A DNA stretch of 64,000 bases from Pseudomonas viridiflava (GTDB lineage Bacteria > Pseudomonadota > Gammaproteobacteria > Pseudomonadales > Pseudomonadaceae). The notes under the pieces are model-generated. The model was not told the origin of the DNA. It was given only the letters and a program-made list of their open reading frames with translations, and ran no database searches. Location: the NCBI RefSeq assembly GCF_900582195.1, contig NZ_UTHA01000227.1, positions 353,452 through 417,451 of the forward strand, in the 5' to 3' direction. The position numbers were made by a program, and so were the translations under genes. Positions 16,948 to 28,600 of the stretch are shown here, one piece after another. Position 1 is the stretch's first letter; each line of letters begins with the position of its first letter.

Positions 16948-16969
16948 GCGTTGATTGTGCCGGCCTCTT

Positions 16970-17032
16970 CGCGAGCAGGCTCGCTCCCACAGGGGAACGC
17001 ATTCCAAAATGTGGGAGCGAGCTTGCTCGCGA
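16970..17032. repeat. REP pair (inverted)
   Basis: Two arms about 20 bases apart between the convergent ends of tapT and the mapC gene. Confidence 0.9.
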
Positions 17033-17068
17033 AGGCGCCAGATCAATCACCGCAAATCTCAACATTGA

Positions 17069-18430
17069 CTAGCGCTCGCGCATCGCCTCGGTCCGGGCTT
17101 TCAGCACCGGTTTCAGCAAGTAATCCAGCACGCTCTTCTCGCCGGTAATAATGTCCACCGTCGCCACCATCCCGGGAATAATCAGCAACGGTTTCACATC
17201 CCCGCCCAAATGGTTTTTATCGGTGCGCACCTGAATCAGATAGAAGCTGTTGCCCTTGTCATCGGTAATCGTGTCGGCGCCGATCAACTCAAGCTTGGCG
17301 CTCAGCCCGCCGTAAATCGTGTAGTCGTAAGCGCTGAACTTGACCATCGCCTTCTGCCCCGGATGCAGGAACGCAACATCCTGCGGCCGCACCTTGGCCT
17401 CGATCAGCAGGTTGTCTTCCAGCGGCACGATTTCCACCATGTCACTGCCCGGTTGAACCACGCCGCCGATGGTGTTGACCTTCATTTGCTTGATCACGCC
17501 GCGCACGGGCGATATGACCGTGGTGCGGGTCACTCGGTCATCGATGGCGATGCTGGTGGCGGTGATTTTCGACAGGTCGGTGCGTTTCTCGTTCAGCTCC
17601 TTGGCCGCCTCGGAACGGAAGGTTTGTTCCGACTCGTCGATCTTGCTGCGGATCTCGGCAATCGCCGATTCAGCGCGGGGGATAGCCAGTGTCGTCGCGT
17701 TTAACGAGCCTCGGATTTCCACCGCACTGCGTTTCAGTCGGAGGATTTCCACGGGTGACACGGCGCCGGTTTTCACCAGCGGTTCGGACATGTTCATCTC
17801 TTGCTGCAGCAACGCCAGACTGGAACTGAACTGGCCCTGCTTGGAGCGAAACTCGGCGAGTTCCTGAGTCTTTTGCCGCAGTTGTTCGCTCAATGTGCGC
17901 TGCTCACTGGCCAGTCGGCGCTGGCGTTGTTCGTACAGCGAACGCTCGTCTTCGGCGACCTGCGGCGCCTTGGCGATCACCTCAGCGGAGAGCTTGAAAG
18001 GCCGGCCCTCGGCCTCCGCCGACAGCCGTTCGACCTGGGCAGTCAGCGCGTAACGATCAGCCTCGCTCTCACCCTTGTTCGAGCGAAAGCGTGTGTCATC
18101 CAGGCGCAGCAGCGTGTCGCCCTTGTTCACCATTTGCCCTTCACGTACGAAGATTTCGGTGACGATGCCGCCTTCAAGGTTCTGGATCACCTGAACCTTG
18201 CTCGACGGAATCGCCTTGCCTTCACCCATGGTCACTTCTTCGAGCACGGCGAATTTGGCCCAGACCACCGCGCTGATCAGCAACGCTGCGGCCAGCCACA
18301 CGGTGATCCGCGACCAGCGCGGTGAATCCTGCAAGGACGCGCCGGCGGTTTCCGGCATGAACTCGGCTTCGGCGCTTTTGCCGAAACTGTCGAAGTAGCC
18401 GCGCTGTTTACTATCGGTGGAAGCAGACAT
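17069..18430 (-). CDS. mapC: Type I secretion membrane-fusion (adaptor) protein for MapA
   Basis: A 453-residue HlyD-family periplasmic adaptor. One membrane helix at about residues 40-62 (WLAAALLISAVVWAKFAVLEE), then a lipoyl half (GGIVTEIFVREGQMVNKGDTLLRLD), a long coiled-coil hairpin (residues about 120-290), and the closing DRVTRTTVISPVRGVIKQM and C-terminal beta domain. It links the inner-membrane ATPase MapB to the outer-membrane channel MapE. ATG at 18430 with AGGAG upstream, ten bases after the mapB stop. LapC of the main adhesin system is the nearest known relative; I use map because of the adjacent smaller adhesin. Confidence 0.88.
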   Translation of the reverse strand: MSASTDSKQRGYFDSFGKSAEAEFMPETAGASLQDSPRWSRITVWLAAALLISAVVWAKFAVLEEVTMGEGKAIPSSKVQVIQNLEGGIVTEIFVREGQMVNKGDTLLRLDDTRFRSNKGESEADRYALTAQVERLSAEAEGRPFKLSAEVIAKAPQVAEDERSLYEQRQRRLASEQRTLSEQLRQKTQELAEFRSKQGQFSSSLALLQQEMNMSEPLVKTGAVSPVEILRLKRSAVEIRGSLNATTLAIPRAESAIAEIRSKIDESEQTFRSEAAKELNEKRTDLSKITATSIAIDDRVTRTTVISPVRGVIKQMKVNTIGGVVQPGSDMVEIVPLEDNLLIEAKVRPQDVAFLHPGQKAMVKFSAYDYTIYGGLSAKLELIGADTITDDKGNSFYLIQVRTDKNHLGGDVKPLLIIPGMVATVDIITGEKSVLDYLLKPVLKARTEAMRER

Positions 18431-18440
18431 GGGGCAACTC

Positions 18441-20600
18441 CTAGACCGCCGCGGAGCCGACACGGCCCTTGCGCAGTGCATCGATGACCGCTTCTTTCGG
18501 ACCGTCGGCGACGACCCGGCCGTTGTCCAGCACCAGCAACCGGTCCACCAGGCTCAGCATCGAGGTGCGATGGGTAACCAGCAGCAGCGTCTTGCCTTGC
18601 ACCCAGCCGTGCAGCTTCTGCCGCAGCAGGTCCTCGCTGCTGTTGTCCATGGCGCTGGTGGGTTCGTCGAGCAGCATGATCGGCGGGTCGAGCAGCAGCG
18701 ATCGCGCCAGCAACACCGCCTGACGTTGGCCGCCGGAAAGCAATTGCCCGCGTTCGCCTACCGGCCGGTCGAAGCCTTGCGGATGCTGGCGAGCGAGTTC
18801 GGTAACGCCGGTCAGTTCGGCGACTTCGAGCATGCGTGAATCGCTGATGTAACGCGCGCCGAGAGTGAGGTTGTCGCGCAGGCTGCCGGCCAGCAGCGGA
18901 AGGTCGTGGGCAACGTAACCGATTTGCTGGCGCAGGTCGGCGACGTCGAGTTGGCGCAGGTCGAGGCCGTCGAGCAACAGTTGGCCTTCTTCGGGTTCAT
19001 AGAAACCCATGACCAATCGCGCCAAGGTGCTTTTGCCTGAACCACTGCGACCGATGATGCCGACCCGTTCACCGGGTTTCAGGCTGAAACTGACATTGCT
19101 CAGCGCCGGCGCGTTTTGGCCGTTGTAGTGAAAGGTCACGCCGCTGACGTCCAGCGCACCTTGCAGTTGCGTGCGCTCCAGCGGCCGCTGTTTGCCGTCG
19201 CGTTCCTGCGGCAGGGCCATCAGCGCATCGGTGCTTTTCATGGTCAGTTGCGCTTGCTGATAGCGGGTGATCAGCCCGGCAATCTGCCCCAGCGGCGCGA
19301 GCACGCGACTGCCGAGCATGTAACTGGCGACCAGCGCACCGACGCTGAGGTTGCCGGCGATGATGCTGTAGACCCCGGCGACAATCGTCGCCATCCCTGA
19401 GAATTGTTGAATGAACAGCGTGCCGTTGGTGGCCAGCGCCGACAGATTGCGTGCGTGGCTGTCGAGGCGGGTGAGGGCGCCGTGGGTGCTTTCCCATTTG
19501 TGCTGGCGCTCGCTTTCGGCGCTGCAGGCCTTGAGGGTCTCCAGGCCACCGAGGGTTTCGATCAGCACCGCTTGCCGTTCAGCGCCGAGGCTCAGGCTCT
19601 TTTGCACGGTGTCGCGCAGACGTACCTGAATGATCATCGCGAAGATGATGGTGATCGGAAACGCCAGCAGCGGAATCACCACCAGCCAGCCGCCGAGCAG
19701 GCCGATGACCACCAGCATCAGCACCACGAAGGGCAGGTCGATCAGGCTGGTCAACGTCACCGCCGTGAGGAATTCGCGCAGGCCCTGGAAGTCATGAATG
19801 CTCTGGGCGAAACCGCCGATGGTCGCCGGCCGTGCCTTCATCGACATGCCGGTAATGCGCTCGAATAAAGTCGCGGAAAGGATCACATCGGTTTTCTTGC
19901 CGGCGGTGTCGAGCAGGTGCGCACGCACCACCCGCAGCACCAGTTCGAAACCGGTGCCGATCAGCAGCCCGATCGACAGCACCCACAGGGTCGAGGTGGC
20001 CTGATTCGGCACCACGCGGTCATACGTCTGCATGACGAACAGCGGCACCATCAGGCCTAACAGGTTGATCAGGAAACTGGCGAGGATCGCGTCGCTGTAG
20101 AGCCATTTCGACAGCTTCAGCGTGTCACGAAACCATGCGTGCACCCGTGGCACCAGCGGCGAGCGCAGGTCTTCGAGTTCGTGGCGCGGACGGGCGAACA
20201 AGGCCTGGCCGCTGTAGTGTTCAGTGAGTTCGTCGCGACTGATCCATTGTTCGCCGCCATCGGCCTCACTGGGCAGGATCAACGCTTTGCCGTCGTCGCC
20301 GAAACGCCGCAACACGGCGGTGCGGCCGTCGTTGAGCAGTAACAGAATCGGCAGATTGAGCGGCGAGATGTCTTTCAGCTCACGGCGCAGAATTCGTGCC
20401 TGCAACCCGGCCCGGGCGGCGGCGCGGGGCAGCAGATCGAGACTCAGGCGTTGTTTGTCGAGAGGCAGGCCGGCACTCAGGCTGGCGCGACTGACCGTTG
20501 CGCCATGCAGTTTGCAGAGGATCAACAGACCGTCGAGTAACGGATCATCGAAGCTCAGCCGCGGATCGATCCCGGTGTGGCCGGGTTCCATGCTGGTCAT
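18441..20600 (-). CDS. mapB: Type I secretion ABC ATPase/permease for MapA (LapB/LssB type)
   Basis: A 719-residue ABC exporter. Residues 10-135 are a C39-like domain; the catalytic Cys motif of true C39 peptidases is absent (PLLDGLLILCKLHGATVSRA), as expected for a substrate-docking domain of RTX exporters. Five or six membrane helices follow, then the ATPase with Walker A GRSGSGKST, signature LLSGGQRQA and Walker B PPIMLLDEPTSAMD. It should recognise the C-terminal secretion signal of the adhesin and power its export. A dispersed repeat separates it from mapE. Confidence 0.9.
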   Translation of the reverse strand: MTSMEPGHTGIDPRLSFDDPLLDGLLILCKLHGATVSRASLSAGLPLDKQRLSLDLLPRAAARAGLQARILRRELKDISPLNLPILLLLNDGRTAVLRRFGDDGKALILPSEADGGEQWISRDELTEHYSGQALFARPRHELEDLRSPLVPRVHAWFRDTLKLSKWLYSDAILASFLINLLGLMVPLFVMQTYDRVVPNQATSTLWVLSIGLLIGTGFELVLRVVRAHLLDTAGKKTDVILSATLFERITGMSMKARPATIGGFAQSIHDFQGLREFLTAVTLTSLIDLPFVVLMLVVIGLLGGWLVVIPLLAFPITIIFAMIIQVRLRDTVQKSLSLGAERQAVLIETLGGLETLKACSAESERQHKWESTHGALTRLDSHARNLSALATNGTLFIQQFSGMATIVAGVYSIIAGNLSVGALVASYMLGSRVLAPLGQIAGLITRYQQAQLTMKSTDALMALPQERDGKQRPLERTQLQGALDVSGVTFHYNGQNAPALSNVSFSLKPGERVGIIGRSGSGKSTLARLVMGFYEPEEGQLLLDGLDLRQLDVADLRQQIGYVAHDLPLLAGSLRDNLTLGARYISDSRMLEVAELTGVTELARQHPQGFDRPVGERGQLLSGGQRQAVLLARSLLLDPPIMLLDEPTSAMDNSSEDLLRQKLHGWVQGKTLLLVTHRTSMLSLVDRLLVLDNGRVVADGPKEAVIDALRKGRVGSAAV

Positions 20601-20631
20601 ATTGATCGCCTCTGTTGAACGGGCTCAGGTT

Positions 20632-20767
20632 GATCGTTCCCACGCTCTACGGTCGATGCGTGATCGTTCCCACGCTCCGCGTGGGAATGCAGCCCGGGAC
20701 GCTCCGCGTCCCAAAGCGGACGCAGAGCGTCCATTGAGGCATTCCCACGCAGAGCGTGGGAACGATC
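20632..20767. repeat. Dispersed palindromic repeat, CGTTCCCACGC type
   Basis: A full copy (CGTTCCCACGCTCCGCGTGG ... complement) plus an extra left fragment, placed between mapE and mapB inside what would otherwise be one operon. The hairpins could reduce or process read-through. Confidence 0.88.
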
Positions 20768-20777
20768 AACATGGAAC

Positions 20778-22136
20778 TTATTTCAGTTCCGGCAGGCGTG
20801 CTTCGCTTTTCACTTCGGACGAGGCGATCGCATCGGCCGGCAGCACCACCCGTTGTTTGCTCAGCAACTGGCCCATGTTTGCCAGCACGCGGTACATCGA
20901 ATATTCCTCGGTGTAGCGGATTTCGGTGTAACGACGGTTGGCGTTGTAGAGCTCGTTTTCACTGTCGAGCAAGTCGAGCAGGGTGCGTTGGCCCAGGCCG
21001 AACTGATCCTGATAGGCGGCGCGGACGCGTTTGGTGGTTTCGGCGTATTCGCGGGCGGTCGGGGTCTGTTTCTTCGCGTTTTCCATGGCGTTCCACGCCA
21101 GGCGGATGTTCTCGTTGAGCTGGCGCAGGGCGTTGTTGCGGATGTCCATCGCCTGATTGATGTCGTGGGCATTGGCGGCCAACCGGGCCTTGTCGCTGCC
21201 GCCCCGGAACAGGTTGTAGTTCATCACCACACCCACACGCCATTCGTTGTCGTGGCCTTCATCACCTTGCACGTTGTTGTTCGCGCCGACGGCCGCTTCG
21301 GCATCGAAGCGTGGATAGAACGGTGATTTGGCGACTTCGTACTGGCTCTCGGCCGATTGCACGTCAGCCTGGGCGGATTTCAGATACGGGTTGTTGTCGA
21401 CCATGCTCTGCTGTGCATCGCGCAGGCCTGGCGGCATTTCTCCGCGCGTCGAGGCTGGCGTTTCCAGCTCATCGGGCATGCGCCCGACGACGCTGTAGAA
21501 ATTCGATTCGGCGTCGGCCAGATCAACTTCAGCGGTGTCGAGGTTGTTCTGTGCCAAGGCCTTACGAGCGACCGATTGATCCGAGTCAGCGGTACTGCCG
21601 ACGCCGCGCTCGGTGCGCAAACCGATCTGATCGTTGACCCGCAAGTGCGCCTGCAGGTTGTTCTTGGCCAGGGTCACCAACTCGCGGCGTTTGAGCACTT
21701 CGAGGTAGACCTCGATGGTGCGCAGGGCCAGATCCTGAGCGGTGCCTTGCGCGTAGTACGCGCGCGAATTGGACACGCCTTTGGTGCGTTCGACTTCGTT
21801 GGCAGTGTTGAAGCCGTCGAACAGCATCTGCCGCAGACGCAGCTCGGACTGGGTGTAATTGAGGATTTCGGTGTGGTGATTACCGAAAGCCCGGGTGTTG
21901 GTGTTGTCGCTGTAGCCGCGGCCATACGCAGCGTTCAAGTCGACGGACGGATAGAAGCCGCCCTTGGCGACTTTGACTTGTTCATCCGCCGACAGGCGCG
22001 CGTCCACGCGCGAGGCCAGTTCCGGGTGAGTGGCGATGGTGCTTTGAATAGCCTCGGTAAGGTTCATGGCCTGGGCTTGAGAAGTGCAAGCCATGGCCAG
22101 CAAAACCGCGCTGCAGAGGGGGGTTAAAACGCGCAT
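20778..22136 (-). CDS. mapE: TolC-family outer-membrane channel of the MapA exporter
   Basis: A 452-residue outer-membrane efflux protein. Signal peptide of about 22 residues ending AQA, then two OEP repeats: MNLTEAIQSTIATHPELASRVDARLSADEQV and a second with MPPGLRDAQQSMVDNNPYLKSAQADVQSAESQYEVAKSPFYPRFD. GQRTLLDLLDSENELYNANRRY near the end is a TolC signature. ATG at 22136 with GGGAGA upstream; longer starts extend into the intergenic region. It is the first gene of the leftward exporter cluster and divergent from mapA. Confidence 0.9.
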   Translation of the reverse strand: MRVLTPLCSAVLLAMACTSQAQAMNLTEAIQSTIATHPELASRVDARLSADEQVKVAKGGFYPSVDLNAAYGRGYSDNTNTRAFGNHHTEILNYTQSELRLRQMLFDGFNTANEVERTKGVSNSRAYYAQGTAQDLALRTIEVYLEVLKRRELVTLAKNNLQAHLRVNDQIGLRTERGVGSTADSDQSVARKALAQNNLDTAEVDLADAESNFYSVVGRMPDELETPASTRGEMPPGLRDAQQSMVDNNPYLKSAQADVQSAESQYEVAKSPFYPRFDAEAAVGANNNVQGDEGHDNEWRVGVVMNYNLFRGGSDKARLAANAHDINQAMDIRNNALRQLNENIRLAWNAMENAKKQTPTAREYAETTKRVRAAYQDQFGLGQRTLLDLLDSENELYNANRRYTEIRYTEEYSMYRVLANMGQLLSKQRVVLPADAIASSEVKSEARLPELK

Positions 22137-22668
22137 GGGTGCATCTCCCTGAGTCCTGATGGTGTGTTGCTGTCGCCAAATATTTGACGATATTTTGTGG
22201 TGTAAGCGTTTCACTCTTGTAACAACAGAGCTAAGAACATCCTGAAGCGTAGCTAAGAAAAAATTTTCATAAGGCTTATGCCGAAAAAAACTTATGCGCT
22301 TTGGAAAAACCGGCACATTGTTCAGCACGAAAGCCTTTGTTTTATGCGCTTTAGGGAGCGCAAAAAGGCTTGAGGAAAGTTCCACTCACTTTGCGACATA
22401 CGGCGAAGTACTGCTGAAGGGGAGGGACGCGTAGCGGCTGATGGGTGACAGATTTTTGTCACTCGGGTGATTCATCAGCGTTACGTAGCGTTAGCGGGCG
22501 TATAGCTTTGATCAGGATGCGGAAGTGCTTGATAGCACTGATGTTTCCGAAAGAGGCCACCTGCGAAACGAACTGTCGAGGGTGCGAGCGTCCCCTCCGA
22601 CAACCCGATTGAGCCATGGGCTGCTTCGCTTACCAGTGCCGACGGTGGTCGGCAGCGGAGGATTTCAC
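22137..22668. promoter_or_regulatory. Divergent regulatory region between mapE and mapA
   Basis: 532 bases without a gene. Two direct copies of TTATGCGCTTT lie at 22292-22302 and 22342-22352, 50 bases apart, in an AT-rich stretch. A perfect inverted repeat GTGACA-N6-TGTCAC is at 22445-22462. The mapA ribosome site GGAGG is at 22657-22661. These could be regulator sites for the adhesin and exporter; I cannot assign them to a known protein. Confidence 0.5.
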
Positions 22669-25600
22669 ATGGCAACGCTCATCGGCACAGTCACTAAAGT
22701 CATTGGCCAGGTTTTCGCCCAGTCGGCTGATGGTACTAAACGCGCACTGGTTGAGGGGGATCGCCTGTTTGCTGGCGATCAACTGATCACCGGTGCAGAA
22801 GGCGCCGTCGCCGTTCATCTGCAGAACGGCCAGGAATTGACCCTCGGACGCGGCAGCAGCATGACCATGACCGGTGAACTGCTGGCGGGTCAGGCTGGGC
22901 ATGTAAATGCCGCGGAGGCTGTGACCCCGAGCGACGCGCAATTGACCGACGTCGAGCAGATCCAGAAAGCCATCGCCGCCGGTGACGACCCGAGCCAAAC
23001 CGCTGAAGCCACCGCGGCCGGTCCGAATGCCCCGGGCGGTGCACCGGGAGAGGCGGGTGGCGGCCACAGTTTTGTCCTGCTGACGGAAGTCGGTGGACGC
23101 GTTGACCCGATCATCGGTTTCCCCACCGCCGGGTTCGGCGGTATTCCTGAATTCCCTGAAGAACGCCGCAACGCGGTAATCGACAACGGCGATGACACCC
23201 CGGCCGTCGTGGTGCCGCCACCGGTGAACAATCCGGTGACCCTCACCGACCTGAATGTAGCGGGCGGCGAATTGAGCCTCAGTGAAGCCAACCTGCCTGA
23301 CGGTTCGTCGGCCAACCCGGGTGCATTGACGCAAAGCGGCAGCTTCACAGTGTCGGCGCCAGACGGTTTGACCAGCCTGAGCATCGGCGGCATCAACGTT
23401 ATCGTTGGCGGTGTGCCGATCGGCTTCCCGCAATCGATCACCTCGCAGCTGGGCAACACCCTGACCGTCACCGGCTACAACCCGGCGACTGGCGTGGTCA
23501 CTTACAGCTATACCCTCAACGGCAACGAAACCCACGCGGCCGGCGACGGCGCGAACAACCTCAGCGAACAGTTCACCGTGATTGCTGGCGACAGCAATGG
23601 CGACACCGCGACCGGCACGCTCGACGTCAACATTACTGACGACGTGCCCAAAGCCTTTGATGACGGCAATGGCACGGCGTCCGAAACGCAGCTGACACTG
23701 ACCGGCAATGTCCTGACCAACGATGTACAAGGCGCCGACCGCGTACCGACCGGACCGGTCACCCCGGGCACTTTCACCGGCACTTACGGCACCTTGGTTC
23801 TCAACGCCAACGGCACGTATACCTACACCCTGAACACCAGCGACGCCGACTTCAAAAACCTCCACGGCGGTGGCAACGGCACCGAGACGTTCGCCTACAC
23901 CATCACCGATTCCGATGGTGATACCAGCACGGCGAATCTGGTGCTGCAGATTCACAACAACGACGATCCGGTGGTCATCAATGGCCTGAACGTCGAGGGC
24001 GGCGAGCTGACGGTTTACGAGAAAAACCTCAGCGACGGCAGCACGCCGGATTCCACCGCGTTGACCCAGAACGGCACTTTCACCATCACCGCGCTGGACG
24101 GCGTCACCACGCTGACCGTCGGCGGCATTGCCGTAGTCACCAACGGTGTTGCCGCAGGATTCCCGCAATCGGTCACCACACCGCTCGGCAGCACACTGAC
24201 CATCACCGGTTTCAACGCCAGTACGGGCGTGGTCAGTTACAGCTACACCCTGGTCGACAACGAAACCCATCCGAACGCCGACGGCGCGAACAATCTGCCT
24301 GAGCAGTTTGCCGTCACCGTCGTTGACGATAACGGCACCACTGCCACCGGCACTCTTGACGTCAACATCGTCGACGACCTGCCAAAAGCCAACGACGACA
24401 GCAACGGAACAGCGTCAGAAAGCCAACTGACCCTGACCGGCAACGTGCTGACCAATGATGTGCAGGGTGCTGACCGCGTACCCACCGGACCAGTGACCCC
24501 GGGAACATTCACCGGCACTTACGGCACCTTGGTTTTGAACGCCGACGGCACTTACACCTACACCCTCAATACCAGCGATGCCGACTTCAAAAATCTGCAC
24601 GGCGGCGGCAATGGCACAGAGACCTTCGCCTACACCATCACCGACGCAGACGGCGATACCAGCACCGCCAACCTCGTCCTGCAGATCCACAACAACGATG
24701 ATCCGGTGATCATCAATGGCCTCGACGTCAATGGCGGCGAACTCACGGTCTACGAGAAAAACCTCACTGACGGCAGCACACCGGACTCCACCGCGCTGAC
24801 CCAAAACGGCACGTTCACCATCACTGCACTCGACGGCGTGACGACCCTTACTGTCGGCGGCATTGCCGTCGTCACCAACGGCGTGGCTGCCGGATTTCCA
24901 CAATCGGTCACCACTCCGCTCGGCAGCACACTGACCATCACCGGTTTCAACGCCAGCACGGGCGTGGTCAGTTACAGCTACACTCTGGTCGACAACGAAG
25001 CGCATCCAACCGCCAACGGTGCGAATAACCTGCCTGAGCAGTTCGCCGTTACCGTGGTCGATGACAACGGCACCACCGCTAACGGCACGCTCGACGTGAA
25101 CATCGTTGACGACCTGCCGAAAGCCGTGGATGACAGCAATGGCACGGCGTCGGAAACCCAGCTGGCACTGACCGGCAATGTCCTGACCAACGATGTGCAA
25201 GGTGCCGATCGCGTACCGACCGGACCGGTAACCCCGGGCACCTTCACCGGGACTTACGGCACCTTGGTACTTAATGCCAACGGCACTTACACCTACACCC
25301 TCAACACCAACGACGCCGACTTCAAAAACCTCCACGGTGGCGGCAATGGCACCGAGACGTTCGCCTACACCATCACCGATTCCGACGGTGATACAAGCAC
25401 CGCCAACCTCGTCCTGCAGATTCACAACAACGACGATCCGGTAATCATCAACGGCCTCGACGTCAATGGCGGCGAACTTACCGTCTACGAGAAAAACCTC
25501 AGCGACGGCACCAGCCCCAACACCCCGGCACTGACCCAGAGCGGCACGTTCACCGTCACCGCCCTCGACGGTCTGCAAACCCTGACCGTGGGCGGTATCA

Positions 25601-28600
25601 ACGTGGTCACCGGCGGCGTGGCCGCAGGCTTCCCGCAATCGGTCGTCACGCCGCTCGGCAGCACGCTGACCATCACCGGTTACAACCCCGTTACCGGTGT
25701 GGTCAGTTACAGCTACACGTTGGTCGACAACGAAACCCATCCGAACGCCAACGGCGCCAACAGCATTACCGAGAACTTCAATGTCGTCGCCACCGACACC
25801 GATGGCAGCACGGCCAACGGCCAGATCAATGTCAATATCGTCGATGACTTGCCCAGCGCTCATCCAGACGCGGCGTCTGTGGCGGAGGGCGGCACCGTCA
25901 GTGGCAATGTCCTGAACAACGACATTGGCGGCGCCGACGGCCCGGCCGTAACCGGCGCGGTGGTTGGCGTGCGCGCCGGCTCCGATACCTCGACCTCGGC
26001 CATCGGCGGCCTCAACAGCAACATCAACGGCACCTACGGCTACCTGACCCTGGACGCCAATGGCAACGCCGTCTACCACAGCAATCCGAATGCGGTGAAC
26101 GGGCCGGGCGCGGTGGATGTGTTCACCTACACCGTGCGTGATTCCGACGGCGATGAAAGCACCACCACCATTACCATTGATGTCGCCAACAGCAAACTGT
26201 ATGCAACCAGTGACACCGACGTCTCTGTCTTCGAGAAAGCCCTCGACCTGACCAAGGATGGCGCGGATCTGGCGCCCGGTACAGTCACCGGCAGCGATCC
26301 GACCAGCACTGGCGAAACCGCGTCTGGCACGTTGGTCGGCGCGGTCACCGGCGCGGTCGGTGCGATCAGCTATGCGCTGGTCGGCAGTGCCACCGGCAAC
26401 TACGGGCAAATCGTCCTAAACCCCAACGGCACTTACACCTACACGCTGACCTCACCGGCGAGCACCACGCCGCATGCCGACGACGGCGCCAACACTCTGA
26501 CCGAAACCTTCACCTATCAGGCCACCGATTCGCTGGGCAACATCGTCACCAGCACCATCGTCGTCAGCATCGTCGATGACGTGCCAAAAGCGGTGAGTGA
26601 CGGCAACGCCAACAGCGCTTCGGAAACGCAACTGACCCTGACTGGCAACGTGTTGACCAACGATGTACAAGGCGCCGATGTGGTCGCGACCGGACCGAAT
26701 GCCGGGCCGATCACCGCCGGCACGTTCACCGGCACCTACGGCACGCTGGTGCTCAACGCCAACGGCACTTACACCTACACCCTGAACCCCAACGATGCCG
26801 ACTTCAAAAACCTGCACGGCGGCGGCAACGGTACCGAGACGTTCACCTACACGCTGACCGATGCCGACGGCGATACCAGCACTGCCAACCTGGTGCTGAA
26901 CATCCACAACAATGACGATCCGGTGCTGCTCAACGGCCTCGACGTCAATGGCGGCGAACTGACTGTCTACGAGAAAAACCTCAGCGACGGCACCAGCCCC
27001 GACACCCCGGCGCTGACCCAGAACGGCACCTTCACCGTCACTGCGCTCGATGGCCTGCAAACCCTCACCGTCGGCGGCATTGCCGTGGTCACCAACGGCG
27101 TTGCCGCAGGCTTCCCGCAATCGGTGGTTTCGCCGCTGGGCAGCACCTTCACGGTCACCGGTTACAACCCCGCGACCGGTGTTGTGAGTTACAGCTACAC
27201 CCTGGTCGACAACGAAACTCACCCGAACGCCAACGGTGCCAACAGCCTCACCGAGAACTTCAACGTGGTGGCGACGGACACCGATGGCAGCACTGCCAAC
27301 GGTCAGATCAACGTCAACATCATCGATGACCTGCCAAGCGCCAAACCCGACACCGGCTCGGTGGCCGAGGGCGGTACGGTCAACGTCAGCGTGCTCGGTA
27401 ATGACATCAGCGGTGCCGATGGCGCCGCGACGGTGATCGGCGTGCGCGCCGGCAGCAATACCGGCACCTCGGCCATCGGTGGCCTCAACAGCAACATCAA
27501 CGGCAACTTCGGTTACCTGACCCTCGATGCGGCGGGCAACGCCATCTATCACAGCAACCCGAACTCGGTGAGCCCACCGGGCGCCACCGACACCTTCACT
27601 TACACCATTCGTGACAGCGACGGCGACGAAAGCACCACGACCATCACCATCAACGTTGCCGACAGCAAACTGATGGCCTCGGTCGATCAGGACGTAACGG
27701 TGTATGAAAAAGCCCTCGACCTGACCAAGGACGGCCAGGATCTGGCCGCCGGTACGGTCACCGGCAGCGATCCGACCAACACCGGTGAAACCGCGACTGG
27801 CACGCTGGTCGGCGCAGTCACTGGTGGCACTGGCGCGATCACCTACACCCTGGTCGGCAGCGCCACCGGCAGCTACGGGCAGATTCAGCTCAACGCCGAC
27901 GGCACCTACACCTACACGCTGACCTCAGCGCCGAAAACCACGCCGAACGCCAACGACGGCGCTAACACCCTGAGCGAAAGTTTCACCTACCAAGCCACCG
28001 ATGCACTGGGCAACAGCACCACCAGCACCCTTGTGGTGAACATCGTTGATGACGTGCCAAAAGCCGTGGCCTCGGATCGTTCGGTGGCGGCGGTGGAGAT
28101 CGATTCCAACCTGCTCATCGTTCTCGACATCTCCGGCAGTATGGCCGACGCCTCCGGTGTGCCGGGCCTGTCGCGGCTGGCGCTGGCCAAGCAGGCGATC
28201 AGCGCCTTGCTCGACAAGTACGACGACCTCGGCGATGTCAAAGTCCAGCTCGTCACCTTCAGCAGCAACGCCACTGACCGAACCTCGGTGTGGGTCGATG
28301 TCGCGACCGCGAAAACCATTCTCGCCGGACTCACCGCCGGCGGTGGCACCAACTACGACGCCGCGGTAGCGGTGATGCAAACCGCGTTCAACACCTCGGG
28401 CAAACTCACTGGGGCGCAGAACGTCGGTTACTTCTTCTCCGACGGCAAACCCAACGAGGGCGACATCAACGCCGCTGACGAAGCCGCGCTGAAAAACTTC
28501 CTTGATGCCAACAACATCAAGAACTACGCGATCGGCCTCGGCAGCGGTGTGAGCAACGCCAACCTCGATCCGCTGGCCTATGACGGCATCAGCCACACCA

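Noticed and set aside
22630..24270. Long minus-strand open frames opposite mapA (also 24415-26409, 26452-27552, 27925-30597)
   Set aside because: They arise from the repeated, biased codons of mapA on the other strand, repeat with the same 735-base period and have no ribosome sites.
23233..28050. Long regular repeats considered as a CRISPR array
   Set aside because: Units are 735 bases, in frame and code for VCBS-like domains; no short repeat-spacer pattern exists in the window.
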